This document shows, piece after piece, positions 6,593-11,944 of a stretch of 11,944 nucleotides of DNA. Under the pieces are notes generated by a model. That model saw only the letters and a list, made by a program, of their open reading frames with translations. It did no database searches and was not told where the DNA came from. The DNA is taken from the NCBI GenBank assembly GCA_910585055.1, contig CAJUBY010000007.1, positions 50,678 to 62,621 on the forward strand. Reading direction: 5' to 3'. The first letter of the stretch is position 1. Every line of letters begins with the position of its first letter. Origin of the DNA: an uncultured Christensenella sp. (GTDB taxonomy: Bacteria > Bacillota > Clostridia > Christensenellales > Pumilibacteraceae). The translations under genes and the position numbers were made by a program.

Positions 6593-8629
6593 ATGACTAA
6601 TAAAACAAAAACCACCGCCGTGATCATTGCGCTAGTCGCTACGGCGGTTGTATTCTTTTTTGCCGTTTTGGTAATATGCGTCATACTTCCGAACGACGAC
6701 ATGTATGCGAAAGTCGAGGAAGACTTCGGTATGAAGTTCGTGAGCATGGAAGTGGACGCGAAATGGAGAAAAGACAGGTCGTGCCGTATAGAACAGAATA
6801 TCGTTGCGGAATTTTATATGCCGAGTCACGGCATATATGTGGATATACCGGTAAATTCCGGCGAGAAAGTGCGCGATCTTAAAGTAACCGCTACCGACGG
6901 AAGAGGGATGTCGAAACCTTATTCGTTTAAGCACGAGGAAATGTTTAAGATCGTTAGGATAGTCGTAGGAGATCCCGATGTTACTATGGGGCGCGGTGAA
7001 AGATTGATATGCCGTGTCGAATACGATTATATTGTGCCGGTACATCCCGACGGAAAAAATATTTTGGACATAAATGCCATAGGTTACGGCTGGACAAGCA
7101 AGATCGAAAACGCTTCGGTATCGGTCACGTATCCGTCTGTGCCGGATAACGGCGAAAATTTCGGAGTTTGGATAGACGGCGAAAAGACGGACGGGATTAC
7201 GGTCTCGGCTGACGGCAAAACATATTCGGTAAAAAATGTTGCTCTCGATGCGTTTCAAGGCATACGTTTTAAGTACGAAATGCCGGGCGGAGTATTGACC
7301 GATAGGAGCGATCACGAATGGGTGCAGACGGTTTTTGCAGGCATCGTTATCGCCGTCGCATTAACCGTGCTTATGATATTCGTCGGTAAAGAAAAAACCG
7401 TTACGCCCATAGTAAGCTTTTATCCTCCGTACATAACCGGCAAAGACGGACGGAAACGGCGTATGTTACCTATTCAAATGGGCAAGATAATCGACGGCGC
7501 CTGTTCCGACAACGACGTAACGTCGCTCATATTTTATTGGGCCAGCGAAGGATATTTGTCTATAGAAGAAAAGGACGACGAAATATATTTCACTAAATTG
7601 AAAGAAATAGACAGCGTGACCGAATACGAACGCGTAATGTTCGACGCTTTGTTTAAAAAAGCCAAACCAAAGAAATCCGCAAAAAAGAAAAAAGAAACAA
7701 AAGTTAAAGATATCGACGTTTTCGACGAATTTCCCGATGACGGCAAAAGTTTTGTTGCTGCGGATGAAGTGAACGGTGACGACTCCGGTCTTTTGACCGT
7801 AGCTCTGTCGTCGTTAAAAGGAGAATTCGCCGGCGCTGTTTTGTCCGCAAAAAACGGCGTGAATATCGAATACCGCGGAAAATTGTTCAAGGGTTGGTAT
7901 ACATTGCTCGCCGTTATGGCAACCGTATTGTGTGCCGTTTACGGTATTTGCAATGCCGTTCTTATAACGTTGCGTATAGGTTCGGGATTTATAAATACAA
8001 TGGGATTTATTGTATCGTTCCCGATACTGCTGTCTACCGCTATGGGTTATATACTGTCGCGGCATTATATGAAATTTTCAGTCGTAAAACGACGCGTGAT
8101 GTTGGGAGTGTACGTGATCGCTACGATATTGCTTTCGTTCGCAGTTATATTGTTTCTCCCTACGGACGCCATGAGCTGGGCGGAAAAATTTGTATTTGCC
8201 GCATGTCTCGGATTATCGACGGCTGTTTCGCCGTTCCTTACCAAACGTACCGAGTTTTATGACGAACAGCTAAACGAGATTATAGGTTTCCGCGACTTTT
8301 TGCGTGATGCCGAAAAGGACAGATTGGAAACACTGCTGAATGACGATCCTCAGTATTATTACAACATTTTGCCGTATGCAAATGTTTTGGGCGTATCAAA
8401 GATATGGTCGGATAAATTCAACGATCTTTCTTTTGCACCGCCGTCTTATTATCGCGGACGCGATGTCTCCGTATTCGATATATATTTCGCGGCGCGTCTT
8501 ACGAGCTCGATAGGAAGTTCGCTTACGTACAGACCTCCGAAGGCAAGCGGCGGAAGCTTTTCGGGCGGACACGGCGGCGGAGGCGGATCGTTCGGCGGTT
8601 TCGGCGGCGGCGGAGGCGGTCGCTGGTAA
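6593..8629 (+). CDS. DUF2207 domain membrane protein with glycine-rich C-terminus
   Basis: Function is not known; this family commonly sits next to lemA. 678 residues. A hydrophobic helix (about 8-32) precedes an outward-facing beta-rich domain (about 38-235) typical of DUF2207 proteins. A second helix (about 246-264) leads to a cytoplasmic part containing FYPPYITGKDGR and TSLIFYWASEGYLSIEE, then a lysine-rich linker (about 355-372). Further hydrophobic segments lie near 434-460, 468-488, 503-523 and 531-549. The family hallmark region GFRDFL..AEKDRLETLL.DDPQYYYNILPYANVLGV (about 565-601) follows. The protein ends in a glycine/serine tail (653-678) finishing GGGGGGRW, typical of the family. 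There is no separate strong Shine-Dalgarno; translation is probably coupled to lemA. The next gene, aroC, begins 32 bases after the stop with no terminator between. Confidence 0.9.
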   Translation: MTNKTKTTAVIIALVATAVVFFFAVLVICVILPNDDMYAKVEEDFGMKFVSMEVDAKWRKDRSCRIEQNIVAEFYMPSHGIYVDIPVNSGEKVRDLKVTATDGRGMSKPYSFKHEEMFKIVRIVVGDPDVTMGRGERLICRVEYDYIVPVHPDGKNILDINAIGYGWTSKIENASVSVTYPSVPDNGENFGVWIDGEKTDGITVSADGKTYSVKNVALDAFQGIRFKYEMPGGVLTDRSDHEWVQTVFAGIVIAVALTVLMIFVGKEKTVTPIVSFYPPYITGKDGRKRRMLPIQMGKIIDGACSDNDVTSLIFYWASEGYLSIEEKDDEIYFTKLKEIDSVTEYERVMFDALFKKAKPKKSAKKKKETKVKDIDVFDEFPDDGKSFVAADEVNGDDSGLLTVALSSLKGEFAGAVLSAKNGVNIEYRGKLFKGWYTLLAVMATVLCAVYGICNAVLITLRIGSGFINTMGFIVSFPILLSTAMGYILSRHYMKFSVVKRRVMLGVYVIATILLSFAVILFLPTDAMSWAEKFVFAACLGLSTAVSPFLTKRTEFYDEQLNEIIGFRDFLRDAEKDRLETLLNDDPQYYYNILPYANVLGVSKIWSDKFNDLSFAPPSYYRGRDVSVFDIYFAARLTSSIGSSLTYRPPKASGGSFSGGHGGGGGSFGGFGGGGGGRW

Positions 8630-8661
8630 CAGCATAAATTTAATTGTGGATTCGGTGATAT
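8630..8661 (+). other. Short junction between the DUF2207 gene and aroC with no terminator
   Basis: Thirty-two AT-rich bases with no inverted repeat, T-tract or recognisable promoter. GGTGA at 8654-8658 is the only Shine-Dalgarno-like element. It supports read-through from the lemA unit into the aro genes. Confidence 0.5.
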
Positions 8662-9807
8662 ATGGCGATAAATTTTATTACGGCAGGCGAGTCGCACGGA
8701 AGATCGCTCGTAGGCATAATAGAGAATATTCCGGCAGGTTTGACGGTCGATGCGGAACGTATAAATGCAGAACTTAAACGCCGTATGCTCGGTTTGGGTA
8801 GGGGCGCGAGAATGCAGATCGAAGACGACCGCGTCGAAATACTGTCGGGTGTGCGCGCGCGGAAAAGTACGGGCAGCCCGATCGCGCTTGCTGTAAATAA
8901 CGCCGACCATCAAAATTGGATAAACGCCGTAAGTTGGGACGGTGACGCAAACAACAGACCGCTTACCGCAGCAAGACCGGGACATGCCGATCTGTGCGGA
9001 GCGATAAAATTCGGCTTTACCGACGCTCGAAACGTTTCGGAACGCGCGTCGGCGCGCAATACCGCAATGACGGTAGCGCTCGGCGCAGTGGCAAAAGCGT
9101 ATTTCGAAACGCTGGGTATCGGGATATCGAGTCATACGGTTGCGATAGGTATAGTTAAGGCTTCGCCCGTAAAACATACCGAGTCTGTCAACGAACTTGC
9201 CGATGCCGATAAAGTGCGTTGTCTCGATCGGTCGGCAAGCGCGAAAATGGTGGATGAAATACGGCTTGCGGCATTGTCGGGAGATACTCTTGGCGGAGTG
9301 TCCGAAATCATCGTTACGGGTGTCAAGTCCGGCATAGGCAGCTTTACGTCGGTTTATAAACGTTTGGACGGTATTATCATGGCCGCCGTAGGGAGTGTGC
9401 CGTCTGTTAAAGCGGTCGAAATAGGCGACGGTATAGAGTGCGCAAAGCTGTACGGCTCGGCTGTGCACGACGAGATGTTCCCGGACGGAGAAGGCAGGAT
9501 AAAACGCAATACCAACAGAGCCGGCGGTCTGGAGGGCGGCATGACTAACGGCGAGCCTATCGTAGTTCGCGCGTACTTCAAGCCTATCCCCACGTTAAAA
9601 AACGGATTGGATTCCGTCGATATAAAAACAGGAAAAGCCGTTAAAGCGGCGGATGAACGTGCCGACGTTTGTATAGTACCGTCGGGCGGCGTTATATGCG
9701 AAGCGGCGGTCGCGCTGGCGCTTGCGACGGCGGTATCCGATATGTTGGGCGGCGACACAATGGCGGAAGTTGCGGAACGTTACGGTAAAAAGGACAGCGC
9801 CGTATGA
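8662..9807 (+). CDS. aroC: Chorismate synthase
   Basis: This enzyme catalyses the last shikimate-pathway step, EPSP to chorismate, using reduced FMN. 381 residues, normal for the longer Gram-positive type. GESHGRSLVGIIENIPAG (residues 9-26) is the first signature with the conserved His12. RRMLGLGRGARMQIEDD (40-56) is the next. RPGHADLCGAIKFG (105-118) holds the second conserved His (108). ERASARNTA (127-135), then GMTNGEPI (293-300) and ERADVCIVPSGGVICEA (332-348) complete the family blocks. The ATG has only a weak GGTGA upstream. The stop TGA overlaps the aroB ATG by four bases. The upstream gap of 32 bases has no terminator or clear promoter, so transcription may come from the lemA promoter or from an unseen site inside the DUF2207 gene. 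Confidence 0.95.
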   Translation: MAINFITAGESHGRSLVGIIENIPAGLTVDAERINAELKRRMLGLGRGARMQIEDDRVEILSGVRARKSTGSPIALAVNNADHQNWINAVSWDGDANNRPLTAARPGHADLCGAIKFGFTDARNVSERASARNTAMTVALGAVAKAYFETLGIGISSHTVAIGIVKASPVKHTESVNELADADKVRCLDRSASAKMVDEIRLAALSGDTLGGVSEIIVTGVKSGIGSFTSVYKRLDGIIMAAVGSVPSVKAVEIGDGIECAKLYGSAVHDEMFPDGEGRIKRNTNRAGGLEGGMTNGEPIVVRAYFKPIPTLKNGLDSVDIKTGKAVKAADERADVCIVPSGGVICEAAVALALATAVSDMLGGDTMAEVAERYGKKDSAV

Positions 9808-10802
9808 ACGGTCTGATCTACGGCAAAGACCTGTCGGAAAAAGTATACGCGGCAGTCAAAAACTGTAAAATGACGGTTACGGACGAAAACGTAGCGCGGT
9901 TTTATCCCGAACTTACCGACGACGCTTTTGTGATGGAAAGCGGCGAAACTTCGAAGTGTATGGAAATGCTGGCGGCGTTGCTGGTTGCAATGCACGAAAA
10001 AGGCTTGCGTCGTAACGATAAGATATGCGCTCTCGGCGGCGGGGTTGTAGGAGATATAACGGGGCTTGCCGCATCGCTTTACATGCGCGGTATAGACTGG
10101 GTATGTATCCCGACTACGCTGCTCGCAATGGCGGATTCGTGTATCGGAGGGAAAACGGCTGTAAATTTTTGCGGAGTCAAAAATTTGATCGGAGCGTTTC
10201 ACCGCCCGTGCGGTACTGTCGTGTCGTACCGTTTTGCCGATACATTGCCGCAGCGCGAAATACTTTGCGGAATAGGTGAGATCGTAAAGACGTGTTTACT
10301 TACCGAAAGATCGTATGCGTTGCTTGTGGAAAAAGCGGCCGTTCTTAAATCTTGCGGACCCAACGATTTATCGGATCTACTCGATGCTTGTATCGGTATA
10401 AAAAATAGCGTGGTTTCGGCTGATCCCAACGAACGCGGACCGCGTAAAATACTCAATGTCGGGCATACGGTCGGACATGCGCTTGAAAGTCTTGACGGTA
10501 GCAGATCCGGTCACGGAGAATACGTATTAAAGGGGATAATGGCAGAATGCGCGATGTTCCGCGAAATGATTGACGGTCAATTTTATGCGGAACTTATAAG
10601 TCTTTTAAAAAGTCTTACCTCGCCGCCGCGCACGACGGCAAACGCAATAATTAAATTTGCCGAAAGCGATAAGAAAAACACAAGCGGCTCAATTACGGTA
10701 ATGGTACCGACAGCGCCCGGCGATATCTCCGAATTTGCAGTCGAAAAGGCGGTTTTCGCAGAACGTTACAACAGAGCGATCGGGGAATTGAAAAACTCAT
10801 GA
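9804..10802 (+). CDS. aroB: 3-dehydroquinate synthase
   Basis: This enzyme converts DAHP to 3-dehydroquinate, the second shikimate-pathway step, using NAD+ and a divalent metal. 332 residues, some 20-30 shorter than most family members; the shortfall is in the N-terminal nucleotide-binding part, where only about 48 residues precede the GETSK motif (48-51). The core is standard: ICALGGGVVGDITGLAASLYMRG (74-96), PTTLLAMADSCIGGKTAVN (103-121) and KNLIGAFHRP (126-135). The metal ligands are Glu159 in GIGEIVK, His221 in LNVGHTVGHALE and His237 in SGHGEYV. SDKKNTSGSITVMVP (288-302) is the usual late motif. The ATG overlaps the aroC stop (ATGA), and the stop overlaps the aroA ATG in the same way, so translation of aroC-aroB-aroA is probably coupled. 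Confidence 0.94.
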   Translation: MNGLIYGKDLSEKVYAAVKNCKMTVTDENVARFYPELTDDAFVMESGETSKCMEMLAALLVAMHEKGLRRNDKICALGGGVVGDITGLAASLYMRGIDWVCIPTTLLAMADSCIGGKTAVNFCGVKNLIGAFHRPCGTVVSYRFADTLPQREILCGIGEIVKTCLLTERSYALLVEKAAVLKSCGPNDLSDLLDACIGIKNSVVSADPNERGPRKILNVGHTVGHALESLDGSRSGHGEYVLKGIMAECAMFREMIDGQFYAELISLLKSLTSPPRTTANAIIKFAESDKKNTSGSITVMVPTAPGDISEFAVEKAVFAERYNRAIGELKNS

Positions 10803-11944
10803 GTTCTGTCATAGTCAAGCCTCTGTCGCGCACAGGCTATACCGCCGACATCGTTTGTCCGCCCGATAAAAGTATATCGATTCGCGCAGTCATATTGAGT
10901 GCGTACGCGGTGGGAAAGTCGGTCATAAAAAACATTTCGATGTGCGACGACGTTATGACCGTGGCGGACTGTATGCGGCGGCTCGGTGCGGAACTCGAAT
11001 TTCGTGACGGCGATTTGCATGTAATCGGTGCCCCGTTCGTATCGGCAGAGCTGGACTGCGGCAATTCCGCAACCGTCGCAAGACTGCTAACCGGTTTACT
11101 GTCGGGTTTAAACGGAGTTTTCCGATTGAACGGCGACGGCTCGCTGAGTAAAAGACCTATGAAAAGAATTACCGATCCGCTGACGGTGATGGGCGCGAGG
11201 ATAGAAAGCTCGGGCGGCTGTCTTCCGCTGAAAATAATCGGGTCAGCACTCAACGGTATAGAATATTTTATGCCGGTATCGTCCGCACAGGTAAAAAGCT
11301 CGCTGCTGCTTGCCGGACTTAATGCCGCAAATACCGTTACCGTTACCGAAAAGTTCAAGACGCGCGACCATACCGAAAAAATGCTTTGCGCCATGGGCGC
11401 TAATATTTCGGTAGTCGAAAATACCGTCAAGCTCGCACCGGGAATACTGTACGGCAACGATATTACCGTGCCCGGCGATATCTCTGCCGCAGCGTATCAT
11501 ATATGCCTTGCGCTTGCGACGAAAAGCAAATGTACGGTACGCGGTACGGGGATTAACGAGACCCGTACCGGATTTTTAAACGTTTTGCGCAGGATAGGCG
11601 CGCATATATCCGTATCGAACGAACGTAGCGCCGACGAACCGATCGCCGATTTAACAGTGGTCGGCGACCGAAAACTCAAGCCGATAAATATAGGCGAGTG
11701 CGAGGTACCGGCAGTTATAGACGAGATCCCTGCATTATGCGCGCTCGCGTGTTTTATCGACGGTACCAGCGTTATCGACGGCGCATCGGAGCTGCGCAGT
11801 AAGGAAAGCGACAGGATAACGACTGTCGTCAATGCGTTAAAGTCGCTCGGCGCTGACATTTACGAAACCGCCGACGGCATAGTTATAAACGGTGGCGGAG
11901 AGCTGTCGTTCGGTAAAGTCGATCCGTGCGGAGATCACCGTATA
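10799..11944 (+). CDS. aroA: EPSP synthase (3-phosphoshikimate 1-carboxyvinyltransferase), class II-like, 3'-truncated by the window edge
   Basis: This enzyme transfers the enolpyruvyl group of PEP to shikimate-3-phosphate, making EPSP, the substrate of the adjacent AroC. 382 residues are visible, ending CGDHRI, which is the start of the DHRIAM motif, so roughly 40-50 residues are missing. The start PPDKSISIRA (21-30) keeps the substrate-binding Lys, Ser and Arg, but has Pro and Ile where GDKS and SHR/SNR are usual. CGNSATVARLL (87-97) has Ala91 where most EPSP synthases have Gly (Gly96 in E. coli). GDGSLSKRPMKRI, SSAQVKSSLLLAGL, KTRDHTEKML, GINETRTG and ELRSKESDR follow. RxHxE, SAQxK and NxTR are the motifs that define class II (CP4-like) enzymes. 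ATG 10799 overlaps the aroB stop. Confidence 0.94.
   Translation, partial: MSSVIVKPLSRTGYTADIVCPPDKSISIRAVILSAYAVGKSVIKNISMCDDVMTVADCMRRLGAELEFRDGDLHVIGAPFVSAELDCGNSATVARLLTGLLSGLNGVFRLNGDGSLSKRPMKRITDPLTVMGARIESSGGCLPLKIIGSALNGIEYFMPVSSAQVKSSLLLAGLNAANTVTVTEKFKTRDHTEKMLCAMGANISVVENTVKLAPGILYGNDITVPGDISAAAYHICLALATKSKCTVRGTGINETRTGFLNVLRRIGAHISVSNERSADEPIADLTVVGDRKLKPINIGECEVPAVIDEIPALCALACFIDGTSVIDGASELRSKESDRITTVVNALKSLGADIYETADGIVINGGGELSFGKVDPCGDHRI

Noticed and set aside
8545..8626. GGCGGC-rich stretch as a DNA repeat element
   Set aside because: It simply encodes the glycine-rich tail typical of DUF2207 proteins.
8449..9468. Open frame of 339 codons on the minus strand
   Set aside because: It is antisense to the end of the DUF2207 gene and most of aroC. 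Its proline run is the complement of the glycine-rich tail.

Overview
The window is about 11.9 kb of densely coding DNA with every supported gene on the + strand. Moderate GC, short intergenic gaps, Shine-Dalgarno starts, ATGA start/stop overlaps and the gene content (undecaprenyl-diphosphatase, D-Ala-D-Ala ligase, a CwlD-like amidase, a LemA/DUF2207 pair, a class II-type EPSP synthase) suggest a chromosomal segment of a low-to-moderate GC Gram-positive bacterium of the Clostridia type, possibly from a metagenome. The lineage is inferred from family resemblance only. I see no rRNA, tRNA, CRISPR array, insertion sequence, prophage or toxin/defence gene, and no gene-free stretch longer than about 135 bases.

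Left block (1-3533), envelope precursor genes. The 3' part of a membrane-anchored nucleotide-sugar 4,6-dehydratase (CapD/WbpM/PglF type) enters from outside the window. It is followed by uppP/bacA, which recycles the undecaprenyl carrier lipid, and by ddl, which makes D-Ala-D-Ala. The block closes with a strong intrinsic terminator at 3507-3532. A second hairpin plus T-tract lies exactly over the ddl start codon (2390-2427).

Middle block (3622-5864), extracytoplasmic hydrolases. A lipoprotein M1-family metallopeptidase is followed by a membrane-anchored N-acetylmuramoyl-L-alanine amidase. The 83-base gap between them carries a cluster of TTATGCAC-type octamers, one of which fits the DnaA-box consensus.

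Right block (5913-11944). A convincing extended -10 promoter, sitting in one copy of an imperfect tandem repeat, precedes lemA and a DUF2207 membrane protein with a glycine-rich tail. Only 32 bases later, with no visible terminator, comes a shikimate-pathway cluster: aroC (chorismate synthase), aroB (3-dehydroquinate synthase) and aroA (EPSP synthase, running off the right edge). They are joined by 4-base ATGA overlaps. The AroA has class II motifs and an alanine at the glyphosate-determining position.

I found no clearly new multi-gene system. The best leads are regulatory: the ddl start-codon hairpin, the DnaA-box-like cluster, and the duplicated lemA promoter region. The EPSP synthase class is the best protein-level lead.
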